From: Thioalkalivibrio sp. XN8
GTDB taxonomy: Bacteria > Pseudomonadota > Gammaproteobacteria > Steroidobacterales > XN24
Reading direction: 5' to 3'
Assembly: GCF_011058255.1 (NCBI RefSeq)
Contig: NZ_JAALFH010000067.1
Coordinates: forward strand, 307,724 to 371,723
DNA length: 64,000 nucleotides
In this document: one piece after another, positions 43,310-54,326 of the stretch
Layout of the letters: each line of letters begins with the position of its first letter
How positions within the stretch are numbered: the first letter of the stretch is position 1
The notes under the pieces: model-generated
What the model was told of the DNA's origin: nothing
Databases searched by the model: none
What the model saw: only the letters and a program-made list of their open reading frames with translations
Program-made: the position numbers and the translations under genes

Positions 43310-44297
43310 AAAGCTTTGCAGGCGCCGGTATGCTGCGGCGCCCGGCCAGATGCTGCGGGTCCCAGCGGCCCACGGCCCAGGACCACTGCTCCGCCGGGGG
43401 CGCGCCGCGCAGCGCGTCGGGCGGCGCGAGCCCGAGACTGTCGAGCGCCAGCCACGCCAGTTCACCGGCGCGGCGCAGGTCCAGGGCCGCGGCGCCTGTC
43501 TGCTTGCTGAGCTTTTCGCCCGTCGGCGTGACGATCACCGGCAGGTGCATGTAGCGTGGCCTGGGCAAGCCCAGCAGCTGCTGCAGCCACAGCTGGCGGG
43601 GCGTGGAGTCGAGCAGGTCGATGCCCCGCACGATGTCGGTGATGCCGGCGTCTGCATCGTCCACCACCACCGCGAGCTGGTAGGCGATCAGGCCGTCCCG
43701 GCGGCGCACCACGAAGTCCCCGGTTTCGGTTTCGAGCTGCTGGCTGAACCAGCCCTGCAGGCGGTCGTCGATCCCGAGCTCGTCAGCCGCGGTCCGGACC
43801 CGCAGCACCGGGGCGCGATCGGTCCCGAGGCCGAGTTCCCGGCAGGTGCCCGGATACCGCCGGTCTTCCGGGCGCCCACGGCCTGCGTTGGCCGCGGCGA
43901 TGTCGGCCCGGCTGCACTCGCAGGCATAGGCCCAGCCGCTCTCGTGCAGACGCGTGAGGGCGGCGTTGAAGGCCTCCTGCCGGCAGCCCTGGAAGGCCAC
44001 GGGGCCGTCCCAGTGCAGCCCGAGAATATCCAGGGCGCGCAGGATGGCCTCGGTGGCGCCGGGCTGTTCACGCGGCGGATCGATGTCCTCGATGCGCAGC
44101 AGCCATTCCCCGCCGGCCGCGCGGGCGTCCAGCCAGCTGGCGGCGGCCGCCAGCAGGGAACCGAAATGCAGGGGGCCGGTCGGGGAGGGGGCGAAACGCC
44201 CGCGGTAGGCGCCGACAGGCGGCTCCGCGGGGCTTGGCTGGCCGGTGGGAAGCTCAGCGCTCGTCGCGGTCGCGATACTGCTTTTCGGCGAGCTCAC
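43308..44297 (-). CDS. gluQ: Glutamyl-Q tRNA(Asp) synthetase
   Basis: Truncated GluRS paralogue that attaches glutamate to queuosine at position 34 of tRNA-Asp, 329 residues. The HIGH-type motif is APSPTGPLHFGSL and the KMSKS equivalent GEKLSKQ. A CxC...YxxxC zinc set (CECS...RYPGTC) is present, and the anticodon-binding domain of GluRS is absent, as expected. The only good start is the GTG at 44297, inside the end of dksA (44-bp overlap). The queuosine gene queF lies two genes upstream, so the neighbourhood links Q synthesis and Q glutamylation. Confidence 0.93.
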   Translation of the reverse strand: MSSPKSSIATATSAELPTGQPSPAEPPVGAYRGRFAPSPTGPLHFGSLLAAAASWLDARAAGGEWLLRIEDIDPPREQPGATEAILRALDILGLHWDGPVAFQGCRQEAFNAALTRLHESGWAYACECSRADIAAANAGRGRPEDRRYPGTCRELGLGTDRAPVLRVRTAADELGIDDRLQGWFSQQLETETGDFVVRRRDGLIAYQLAVVVDDADAGITDIVRGIDLLDSTPRQLWLQQLLGLPRPRYMHLPVIVTPTGEKLSKQTGAAALDLRRAGELAWLALDSLGLAPPDALRGAPPAEQWSWAVGRWDPQHLAGRRSIPAPAKL

Positions 44298-45210
44298 GGC
44301 GCTCCTGGGCTTCGACCGTGAGCGTCGCCACGGGACGGGCTTCCAGGCGGCGCAGGCCGATCTCTTCGCCGGTCTCCGAGCAGAAACCGTACGTGCCGTC
44401 CTCGATGCGCTGCAGGGCCTGCTCGATCTTCTTCAGCAGCTTGCGTTCCCGGTCGCGGGTGCGGAGTTCGAGGCCGAATTCGGATTCCTGGGTCGCGCGA
44501 TCATTCGGATCGGGGAAATTAGCCGCCTCATCCTTCATGTGATGGACCGTGCGGTCGACTTCCTCCATCAGTTCCTGCTTCCAGGCGTCCAGGATCTGGC
44601 GGAAGTGCTCCAGCATCCGGTCGCTCATGTAGTCCTCGCCCGGGGCGGGCTGGTAGGGCTTGAACGACTTCAGCGGACCGGAGAATGCAAAGCTCGGTTC
44701 CGGGCGCTCGGGGTTGATGGCCAGCGGCTTCTTGGCGCGACTGCGGCCGGGGGCTCTCTTCTGTGCCGGCGCCTTCTTGGCGGCAGGCTTTCTCCTGCTC
44801 ACCGGCTTCTTGGCCGCAACCTTCTTCGCCACCACCTTCTTGGTCGCCGGCTTCTTGGCTGCGGCTTTCTTCGCCACCACCTTCTTGGTCGCGGACTTCT
44901 TCTTGCTCACCGGCTTCTTGGCTGCAGGCTTCTTGGCTGCAGGCTTCTTGGCCGCGGCCTTCTTTGCCGCAGGTTTCTTGGCAGCAGGCTTCTTCGCCGC
45001 CGGCTTGCTGGCCGCGGTTTTCTTCTTGCTGGGAGCCTTTTTGGCCGCGGTCTTCTTCTTGCTCGCGGCCTTCCTGGCGGGGGCCTTGCTGGCGGCAGCC
45101 TTGCGGGCGGCGGGCTTCCTGGCAGAGGTCTTCTTCACTGAAGTTGTCTTCTTCGCAGCAGGCGCCTTCTTGGTCGCCGTCTTCTTCTTGCTGCTCTTTC
45201 TCGCGGGCAT
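44254..45210 (-). CDS. dksA: RNA polymerase-binding DksA with histone-H1-like Lys/Ala tail
   Basis: 318 residues, about twice the length of E. coli DksA. The first ~165 residues are Lys/Ala/Pro repeats (AAKKPAAKK, KKVVAKKAAAKK), like bacterial histone-H1-type proteins and probably DNA- or RNA-binding. The C-terminal ~150 residues are DksA: YMSDRMLEHFRQILDAWKQEL, the coiled-coil tip with DPNDRATQESEFGLELRTRD, and the globular end GTYGFCSETGEEIGLRRLEARP. Only one of the four zinc cysteines remains, a low-cysteine DksA type known from other proteobacteria. GGGAGG 5 nt before the second ATG favours 45210 over 45213. Confidence 0.92.
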   Translation of the reverse strand: MPARKSSKKKTATKKAPAAKKTTSVKKTSARKPAARKAAASKAPARKAASKKKTAAKKAPSKKKTAASKPAAKKPAAKKPAAKKAAAKKPAAKKPAAKKPVSKKKSATKKVVAKKAAAKKPATKKVVAKKVAAKKPVSRRKPAAKKAPAQKRAPGRSRAKKPLAINPERPEPSFAFSGPLKSFKPYQPAPGEDYMSDRMLEHFRQILDAWKQELMEEVDRTVHHMKDEAANFPDPNDRATQESEFGLELRTRDRERKLLKKIEQALQRIEDGTYGFCSETGEEIGLRRLEARPVATLTVEAQERRELAEKQYRDRDER

Positions 45211-45344
45211 CATGGCCTCCCGGCGGATGGCGAAATCTGGTGCTGTGGGTTGGACCCGACGCGCGGTATCTGGCGCGCCCGGGTCAGCGATACAAACTGC
45301 GCTTTTTAGCCCGTTTCGCGTCCGGAGTCCAGCCCCGGGGGGGA

Positions 45345-45758
45345 TCAGGGCAGCTCCACCCGGACAGGCGGGGCCCAGCCGTCCTGGCGGTGCTCGGCGA
45401 CCACGGTGGTGTAAAGTCCACCGCGCACGTTGAAGATCGCCGTGACCCGCATGAAGCGCGGCGCCAGCCGGTCGCAGAAGTCCTGGAGCATCCGGTTAGT
45501 GACGGCTTCGTGGAACGCGCCTTCATCGCGGAAGCTCCACATGTAGAGCTTCAGTGACTTGAGCTCGACACAGCGCTCGTCCGGGACGTATTCGACGAGA
45601 ATCTCGGCGAAGTCGGGCTGGCCCGTCTTGGGACAGAGACAGGTGAATTCCGGGATCCGGATCCGGATGGTGTAGTCCCGTTCCGGGGAAGGGTTGGGGA
45701 AGGTCTCGAGGTCCCGGTTGGGCATGGCGTCAGCGCCCAGGGCGCGCAATTCAGACAC
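45345..45758 (-). CDS. queF: NADPH-dependent 7-cyano-7-deazaguanine reductase QueF
   Basis: Reduces preQ0 to preQ1 in queuosine synthesis, 137 residues, the short unimodular type. The active site is in [17 protein letters not shown] (nucleophile Cys about 42, Asp 49), followed by VELKSLKLY with the substrate-binding Glu. GTG start at 45758 with AGGAG 7 nt upstream. Transcribed divergently from smc across 133 bp. I looked for a preQ1 riboswitch upstream and saw none. Confidence 0.95.
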   Translation of the reverse strand: MSELRALGADAMPNRDLETFPNPSPERDYTIRIRIPEFTCLCPKTGQPDFAEILVEYVPDERCVELKSLKLYMWSFRDEGAFHEAVTNRMLQDFCDRLAPRFMRVTAIFNVRGGLYTTVVAEHRQDGWAPPVRVELP

Positions 45759-45891
45759 GATGGAACTCCTTTTGCGGGGGCCGCCCGGAGGCCGGCGCCA
45801 GGCCCGCAGCGACTGGAATTGAATGCGAATTACTTTACACTAGCCCGGTTGTGTCAATCACGCGGCGCGAACCGCCTGGAATCTCCCCTGC

Positions 45892-48800
45892 ATGCGTCTC
45901 AGCAAGATCAAGCTGGCTGGCTTCAAGTCTTTCGTCGACCCCACCACGATCCATTTCCCGAGTAACCTCGTGGGGGTCGTCGGGCCCAATGGCTGCGGCA
46001 AGTCCAACGTGATCGACGCCGTGCGCTGGGTGATGGGCGAGAGCTCGGCGAAGCACCTGCGCGGCGACGCGATGACCGACGTGATCTTCAATGGCTCGAC
46101 CGGGCGCAAGCCGGTCGGCACGGCATCCATCGAGCTCCTCTTCGACAACTCCGACGGCGCGGCGGGCGGCCAGTACGCCGGTTTCGGCGAGATCTCGGCC
46201 CGGCGCGTGCTGTCGCGCGACGGCACCTCGACCTATTTTCTCAACGGCGCCCGCTGCCGCCGCAAGGACATCACCAACCTGTTTCTCGGCACCGGTCTCG
46301 GCCCGCGCAGTTACGCCATCATCGAACAGGGCATGATCTCGCGGCTGATCGAGGCGAAGCCCGAGGAGTTGCGGACCTACCTCGAGGAAGCGGCGGGGAT
46401 TTCCAAGTACAAGGAGCGGCGGCGCGAGACGGAGACGCGGATCCGCCACACCCGGGAGAACCTGGAGCGGCTGAACGACCTGCGCGAGGAGGTCGAGAAA
46501 CAGATCCGCCACCTCCAGCGCCAGGCGCGGACCGCCGAGCGCTACCGCGAGATGAAGGCGGGTGAGCGGCGCCTGGAAGCCGAGCTGCTGGCGCTGCGGC
46601 TGGGTGGGCTGGAGGCGGAAGCGTCCCGGCACCGGGCGCTGCTGGCAGAGGGCGAGAACCGGCTGCAGGAAGCGGTAGCGGCGTTGCGCCGGGTGGAAGC
46701 CGAGCTCGAGGCGGCGCGGGAACGCCATCGCGAGGACAGCGAGGCGCTCAACGTGGTCCAGGGCGACTACTACCGCGTCGGCGCCGAGATCGCGCGGGCC
46801 GAGCAGTCCATCCAGCATGCCCGGGACTTGCGCCACCGGCAGGGGCAGGAACTGGAGCAGGCCGAGCAGGGGTTGCTCGAGATTCACCAGCACATCAACC
46901 GGGACCAGGACACGCTCGCAGAGCTGAACCGTGTCCTGGGAGAGCTCGGCCCGGAACTGGAGTCTGCGCGGAGCAGGGAAGCTGCCTCCGCCGAGGCGTT
47001 GCGCAGTGCCGAGCAGGCCATGCAGGACTGGCAGGCCGGCTGGGACGAGTTCAATCGCGAGGCGGCCAACGCCCGCGAGGTCGTGGAGGTGGAACGGGCT
47101 CGAATCGAGCAGCTCGACGGCCAGCTCGCACGGTTCGCGGATCGCCGGCGCCGCTTGCAGGAAGAGCACGGGCGGCTGCAGGGGGAGACCGGCGAGGTCG
47201 ATCTCGAGGCCATGGACCGGGAGCTCCAGCAGGCGCGGGAGCGCGAACAGGCGGCCCAGCAGCAGGACGAGGCCGTCCGGGACGAAATCCTCGCGCTGCG
47301 CGAGGAGGACGCCACCCTGGTCACGCAGCTCGACGAGGGGCGCAATGCGCTGCAGACGCTGCGCGGCACACTGGCTTCCCTGGAAGCGCTGCAACAGGCG
47401 GCCCTGGGGCGCGACGGCGGCAAGCTGATCGAGTGGCTGGACGGACAGGGCCTGGCCGGGCGCCCGCGCCTGGCCGAGAAGCTGGCGGTCGAGCCGGGCT
47501 GGGAGCGTGCCGTCGAGACCGTGCTGGGCGATTACCTCGAAGCGGTATGCGTGGAAGGCCTGGACGAGATCACCGGGGCACTGGACCAGCTGACCCAGGG
47601 CGCGGCGAGCTTCGTGGAGTTCAATGCGGGCGCCGGCGAGGCGGTCGGCGAGGACCTGCTCGCCCACAAGGTCCAGGGCGGCGCCGGCGCCCGGAGCCTG
47701 TTACGGGGCGTGCGGGCCGTCGAGGACCTTGGCGCCGCGCTCGCCCTGCGCAGCGACCTGCGGCCCGGTGAGTCCGTGATCACCCGGGACGGGATCTGGC
47801 TCGGGGCGAACTGGCTCCGGGTCAACCGGGCCGAGGATCCGCATGCAGGCGTGCTGGCGCGGGAGCAGGAGATTCGCGAGTTGCGCGCCTCGCTCGGCGG
47901 CACGGCCTACGAAGTCGAAGAACTTGTGGCCCGGCATGAGGAAGTCCAGGCCCGCCTGGCCATGCTCGAGTCCTCCCGCGAAGAAGTCCGCCAGCGGGCG
48001 GCGGAGGCCCACCGCAGCGCCGCCGGCCTGCAGGCGGGGCTCGACACGGCCCGGTCGCGCATGGAGCAGGCCGGCAACCGTCTCCAGGCGCTGGCCCAGG
48101 AGCTGGGGGAGATCGAAACCCAGCAGGCGGAAATGGAGGAGAGTGTCCGCCAGAGCCGGGCGCGGCTGCAGCAGGGTATCGACTCCATGAGCGATTTCGA
48201 GGCCCGCCGGCTCGCGCTGGAGGAGGAACGCGCCCAGCTCAGGGCGACCCTGGAGTCGGCACGCGACCAGTCCCGCGCGGACCGGGCTGCGGCACAGGAG
48301 ATCGCCATCCGGGTCGAGTCACGGCGCTCCAGCCTCGATTCGGCCAGCGTCAGCATGCAGCGCTTCCAGGAGCAGGTGGCACGCTTCAGCGCCCGCAAGC
48401 AGGAGCTCGAGCGGCAGCTCGACGCTGGGGTCGAGCCGCTCGCCGAGCAGGAGGCCAGGCTAGCGAGCATGCTGGCGGACCGGGTCCAGAGCGAAGAGCG
48501 ACTCGCCGCGGCCCGTCGCAAGGTCCAGGAGGTGGAGGCGACGCTACGCGAGCAGCAGGACAACCGCAGCGTGCGGGATACGACCGTGGCCGAGGCGCGG
48601 GAAAGCGTCGAGGCCGCACGACTGGCGGCGAACGAGAACCGCGTGCGGCTGCAGACCGCCGTCGAGCAGTTCACGGCCACCGGCTTCGAGCTCGAGACGC
48701 TGCGGGCCGAACTGCCCGAGGATGCAGCCATCCCGGACTGGGAAGAGCGCCTGGCGCAGCTGGCGACAAAAATCGAACGGCTCGGCCCGATCAACCTGGC

Positions 48801-49395
48801 ATCGATCGACGAGCTCCAGGAGCAGACCGAGCGCAAGAGTTACCTGGACGCCCAGCTGGCGGACCTGAACGACGCCCTCACCACGCTGGAGAACGCGATC
48901 CGCAGGATCGACCGGGAGACCCGGGCCCGTTTCAAGGACACCTTCGACGAGGTCAATGCCGGAATCCAGGAGATTTTCCCGCGCCTGTTCGGCGGCGGGC
49001 ATGCCTACCTGCAACTCGAGTCGGACGACCTGCTGGAAGCGGGGGTCACCGTGATGGCGCGGCCGCCTGGGAAGCGGATCAGCACGATTCACCTGATGTC
49101 GGGCGGGGAGAAGGCGCTCACCGCTGTCGCGCTGGTGTTCGCGATCTTCCAGCTCAATCCTGCGCCCTTCTGCATGCTGGACGAGGTGGACGCGCCGCTC
49201 GATGACGCGAACGTGGGCCGCTTCTGCGATATAGTCCGATCGATGTCCGAAAAGGTGCAGTTCATTATCATCACGCACAACAAGACCACCATGGAGATGG
49301 TGAGCCAGTTGACGGGCGTGACCATGCACGAGCCGGGCGTGTCGCGCCTGGTGGCCGTCGATATCGAGGAAGCCGTGCGGATGGCGACCGCCTGA
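45892..49395 (+). CDS. smc: Chromosome segregation protein SMC
   Basis: Condensin ATPase, 1167 residues. The N-terminal head starts LSKIKLAGFKSFVDPTTIHF with Walker A GPNGCGKSN (about 32-40). Long coiled coils flank the hinge (about 510-660). The C-terminal head holds the signature LMSGGEKALTAVALVFA and Walker B FCMLDEVDAPLDDANV. Its kleisin partners scpA and scpB are at 58.8-60.3 kb, so the organism uses Smc-ScpAB rather than MukBEF. A TACACT -10-like hexamer lies at 45836-45841. zipA follows after 19 bp. Confidence 0.98.
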   Translation: MRLSKIKLAGFKSFVDPTTIHFPSNLVGVVGPNGCGKSNVIDAVRWVMGESSAKHLRGDAMTDVIFNGSTGRKPVGTASIELLFDNSDGAAGGQYAGFGEISARRVLSRDGTSTYFLNGARCRRKDITNLFLGTGLGPRSYAIIEQGMISRLIEAKPEELRTYLEEAAGISKYKERRRETETRIRHTRENLERLNDLREEVEKQIRHLQRQARTAERYREMKAGERRLEAELLALRLGGLEAEASRHRALLAEGENRLQEAVAALRRVEAELEAARERHREDSEALNVVQGDYYRVGAEIARAEQSIQHARDLRHRQGQELEQAEQGLLEIHQHINRDQDTLAELNRVLGELGPELESARSREAASAEALRSAEQAMQDWQAGWDEFNREAANAREVVEVERARIEQLDGQLARFADRRRRLQEEHGRLQGETGEVDLEAMDRELQQAREREQAAQQQDEAVRDEILALREEDATLVTQLDEGRNALQTLRGTLASLEALQQAALGRDGGKLIEWLDGQGLAGRPRLAEKLAVEPGWERAVETVLGDYLEAVCVEGLDEITGALDQLTQGAASFVEFNAGAGEAVGEDLLAHKVQGGAGARSLLRGVRAVEDLGAALALRSDLRPGESVITRDGIWLGANWLRVNRAEDPHAGVLAREQEIRELRASLGGTAYEVEELVARHEEVQARLAMLESSREEVRQRAAEAHRSAAGLQAGLDTARSRMEQAGNRLQALAQELGEIETQQAEMEESVRQSRARLQQGIDSMSDFEARRLALEEERAQLRATLESARDQSRADRAAAQEIAIRVESRRSSLDSASVSMQRFQEQVARFSARKQELERQLDAGVEPLAEQEARLASMLADRVQSEERLAAARRKVQEVEATLREQQDNRSVRDTTVAEARESVEAARLAANENRVRLQTAVEQFTATGFELETLRAELPEDAAIPDWEERLAQLATKIERLGPINLASIDELQEQTERKSYLDAQLADLNDALTTLENAIRRIDRETRARFKDTFDEVNAGIQEIFPRLFGGGHAYLQLESDDLLEAGVTVMARPPGKRISTIHLMSGGEKALTAVALVFAIFQLNPAPFCMLDEVDAPLDDANVGRFCDIVRSMSEKVQFIIITHNKTTMEMVSQLTGVTMHEPGVSRLVAVDIEEAVRMATA

Positions 49396-49414
49396 GGCGG
49401 GATGGAGGAGGCAG

Positions 49415-52149
<2,735 letters not shown>

Positions 52150-52194
52150 TGCGGCTTGCGTCGGGCTCATCGACCTTACCGGACACTCGCAAGA

Positions 52195-53043
52195 ATGCCA
52201 TACGCCATAAAACAGGCAGTTTTGACTGCGTGCCACCAGTTGCTAAAGCCGGTAGCGCGCATGCTGATTAGGCACGGGGTCGGATATCGGGAATTTTCTG
52301 AGGTCGCGAAAGCCACATTCGTCGAGGTGGCGAGTGATGATTATGGTATTCGGGGTAGAAAGACGAACATGTCGAGAGTCGCCGTTATGACGGGGCTCTC
52401 GCGAAAAGAGATCAAGCGTATCCGGGATGCCCGTTCCTCTGGCGAGTTGACGTCAATAACGAATGCAATGCGCGCCCGTAGACCAGAGCAGATCTTAACT
52501 ATCTGGCATACCGATCCTGATTTTCAGGACCGCGATGGGCGACCGAAACCCATACCTCTCGATGGCGCCAATGCTTCGTTCATGGCTCTTGTAAGTCGCG
52601 TTGGCGGAGACATACCCCCGAAAGCGATGCTAAACGAGCTATTGCGCGCCGGTTCAATCGCACAGGAAGGCGAACGCTTTCGGGTACTTTCAGAGTCATA
52701 CGTCCCGGAACCTCATGATCCAGAAGCGATCCTCTTAGGAGGAGGGGCTCTCCGCCACTTGGCAACAACTATTAACTACAACCTTGGAAGCGAAGATCCA
52801 GAGAGGCGTTTCTTTGAGCGCCGAGTCTATTCCGACCGGTTAGCGGATGGGCAAAGAGCAAAGTTCAAGAAACTTGCTCGAGAGAAGTCTGATCTACTCC
52901 TACGAGATTTCCATGCATGGCTTACCGAGCGCGAGAGCGCGCCCGAAGATCTTGAAATTGGGGACTCGAATTCAGTGATTGGTGTTGGCGTATACTTCTT
53001 CGACGACGCGGTTGAGCCTGATGATTCAAGCGAGTTGAGATAA
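52195..53043 (+). CDS. DUF6502-like protein A, possible DNA-binding regulator
   Basis: 282 residues, no characterised function. From memory it resembles the family called DUF6502: LLKPVARMLIRHGVGYREFSEVAKATFVEVA near the N-terminus, then an HTH-like stretch NMSRVAVMTGLSRKEIKRIR (about 58-77), a middle domain, and the C-terminal ERRVYSDRL ... VIGVGVYFFDD. A homologue (protein B) lies 1.3 kb downstream on the other strand with the same features. Codon use and GC are clearly lower than in ligA. The ATG at 52195 is preferred; an upstream ATG at 52156 adds 13 unrelated residues. A bidirectional terminator follows. Regulatory function is inferred. Confidence 0.75.
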   Translation: MPYAIKQAVLTACHQLLKPVARMLIRHGVGYREFSEVAKATFVEVASDDYGIRGRKTNMSRVAVMTGLSRKEIKRIRDARSSGELTSITNAMRARRPEQILTIWHTDPDFQDRDGRPKPIPLDGANASFMALVSRVGGDIPPKAMLNELLRAGSIAQEGERFRVLSESYVPEPHDPEAILLGGGALRHLATTINYNLGSEDPERRFFERRVYSDRLADGQRAKFKKLAREKSDLLLRDFHAWLTERESAPEDLEIGDSNSVIGVGVYFFDDAVEPDDSSELR

Positions 53044-53055
53044 TTTGCGTAGAAA

Positions 53056-53090
53056 GAAAAAAACGGGGCGCCGAAGCGCCCCGTTTTATT
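53056..53090. terminator. Bidirectional terminator between DUF6502-like A and the repeat-protein gene
   Basis: CGGGGCGC (53064-53071), loop CGAA, GCGCCCCG (53076-53083), flanked by a run of seven A on the left and TTTTATT on the right. It works in both directions, closing the two convergent transcription units. A second small hairpin, GAGGTT/AACCTC (53095-53111), lies on its right. Confidence 0.92.
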
Positions 53091-53145
53091 GCCTGAGGTT
53101 TCTTTAACCTCGATTTCTATCGTGGATGTACCAAAGACGCTTTAT

Positions 53146-54324
53146 CTAGCGTTGTCCAGATCCGTCAATCCCAAAAATGGCAACGCCTGAACCATCAATA
53201 CCCCTGATGGTGACCCAGGCACCTGAGCCATCGATCCCGCGCTGACCGGAGCCATCGATGCCGCGCTGGCCCGAACCGTCGATGCCAAAGGTCGCGACGC
53301 CGGAACCATCGATGCCGCGCTGGCCCGAACCGTCGATGCCAAAGGTCGCGACGCCGGAACCATCGATGCCGCGCTGGCCCGAACCGTCGATGCCAAAGGT
53401 GGCGACGCCGGAACCATCGATGCCGCGCTGACCGGAGCCATCGATGCCAAAGGTCGCGACGCCGGAACCATCGATGCCGCGCTGACCGGAGCCATCGATG
53501 CCAAAGGTCGCGACGCCGGAGCCATCGATGCCGCGCTGGCCCGAACCGTCGATGCCAAAGGTGGCGACGCCGGAACCATCGATGCCGCGCTGGCCCGAAC
53601 CGTCGATGCCAAAGGTGGCGACGCCGGAACCATCGATGCCGCGCTGGCCCGAACCGTCGATGCCAAAGGTGGCGACGCCCGAACCATCGATGCCGCGCTG
53701 ACCGGAGCCATCAATCCCTCTTACCAGGAAGGTCATGTCGCCCGAGAAAGTCGCAACCCCATCGATAACCAGCGCGGATCCCGACGTGGGCTGGGTACCG
53801 ACAACGACGGCGAGTTTGCCTCGGCTAAGTCGGGACCAATCTGCAAATCGGTGGTGATGACCTGCGTCCAGCTTCAGTTTGCCAAGTTTGGTGCCGGACT
53901 TTGCTGCCCCACTAGAATTCAGAATACCGCTAGCGATCACGATCGAACTGCCCGGAGCGTAGACGCGGGCAAGCTTGGCGACGCGTGATACGCGTAGTCC
54001 TCCATCGCTGGACAGAGAGCCAAAGACCGCGACGTAATCAGATGGAAGCAAACCTACTTGCCGAGACGAGATCTCAATCCACGTGCCGAGGATGCTGATT
54101 CGGCGGCCGTTCGCGCTTATCCGCTCGACGGGCCCAGCGAACAGGAGGCCACGGAGTGTAGTGCCCTGAGTGACTTTCGAGGAAACCTGCGGCTTGCCGC
54201 CGTGGCTCGAGTTTGACGCTTGGGCGTGGTGTGGCATTGCAAAACCGATAGCGCCAACCGCAAAGACCGCTGCGGCAAGACTAACTGCCTTGCCCAGCCA
54301 GATTCGTTTCGATATCTCAATCAT
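53146..54324 (-). CDS. Exported GIDGSG-repeat protein with DUF5666-like domain
   Basis: 392 residues, not characterised. A Sec signal peptide (basic ISKRIWLGK, hydrophobic 13-29, likely cleavage after HAQA at 36) has no lipobox. Residues ~48-195 are beta-rich and resemble DUF5666-type OB-like domains (PVERISANGRRISILG, YVAVFGSLSSDGGLRVSRV). From 203 to the very C-terminus are 21 GIDGSG hexapeptides, 16 of them in eight identical 18-residue units (GIDGSGQR + GIDGSGVATF). The ATG at 54324 follows the DUF6502-like B stop by 2 bp with GAGGA upstream, so translation is coupled. Extracellular or periplasmic; metal binding or beta-solenoid folding are guesses. Confidence 0.8.
   Translation of the reverse strand: MIEISKRIWLGKAVSLAAAVFAVGAIGFAMPHHAQASNSSHGGKPQVSSKVTQGTTLRGLLFAGPVERISANGRRISILGTWIEISSRQVGLLPSDYVAVFGSLSSDGGLRVSRVAKLARVYAPGSSIVIASGILNSSGAAKSGTKLGKLKLDAGHHHRFADWSRLSRGKLAVVVGTQPTSGSALVIDGVATFSGDMTFLVRGIDGSGQRGIDGSGVATFGIDGSGQRGIDGSGVATFGIDGSGQRGIDGSGVATFGIDGSGQRGIDGSGVATFGIDGSGQRGIDGSGVATFGIDGSGQRGIDGSGVATFGIDGSGQRGIDGSGVATFGIDGSGQRGIDGSGVATFGIDGSGQRGIDGSGQRGIDGSGAWVTIRGIDGSGVAIFGIDGSGQR
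53149..53718 (-). repeat. In-frame GIDGSG coding minisatellite (eight 54-bp units plus variants)
   Basis: The landmark AAAGGTSGCGACGCC on the + strand recurs at 53287, 53341, 53395, 53449, 53503, 53557, 53611 and 53665, always 54 bp apart. Units differ at only a few bases (for example GGCCCGAACC versus GACCGGAGCC). Five further, less regular GIDGSG segments complete the array towards the C-terminus (53149-53286). High nucleotide identity implies recent expansion or gene conversion, and copy number may vary between strains. Confidence 0.97.
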
Positions 54325-54326
54325 TG

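Noticed and set aside
44254-45210. dksA as a pseudogene because of lost cysteines and long tail
   Set aside because: The frame is intact with a strong ribosome site and all other DksA motifs, and low-cysteine DksA proteins are functional elsewhere.
44660-45433. Ala/Leu-rich + strand frame that looks like repeated membrane segments
   Set aside because: It is the reverse complement of the Lys/Ala repeats of DksA; the hydrophobic look comes from AAG and GCC codons read backwards.
45759-45891. preQ1 riboswitch upstream of queF
   Set aside because: No preQ1-like pseudoknot (C-rich loop plus A-rich tail) could be seen in the 133-bp region.
53142-53714. Other-frame repeats across the GIDGSG array (ASMVPASP-type on the - strand, MPKVATPEPS-type on the + strand)
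   Set aside because: Shifted or opposite readings of the same array; only the GIDGSG frame continues into a signal peptide, a coupled start and an upstream folded domain.
53149-53718. Regular 54-bp periodicity considered as a CRISPR array
   Set aside because: There are no variable spacers; the whole period is conserved and codes in frame. No cas genes are in the window.
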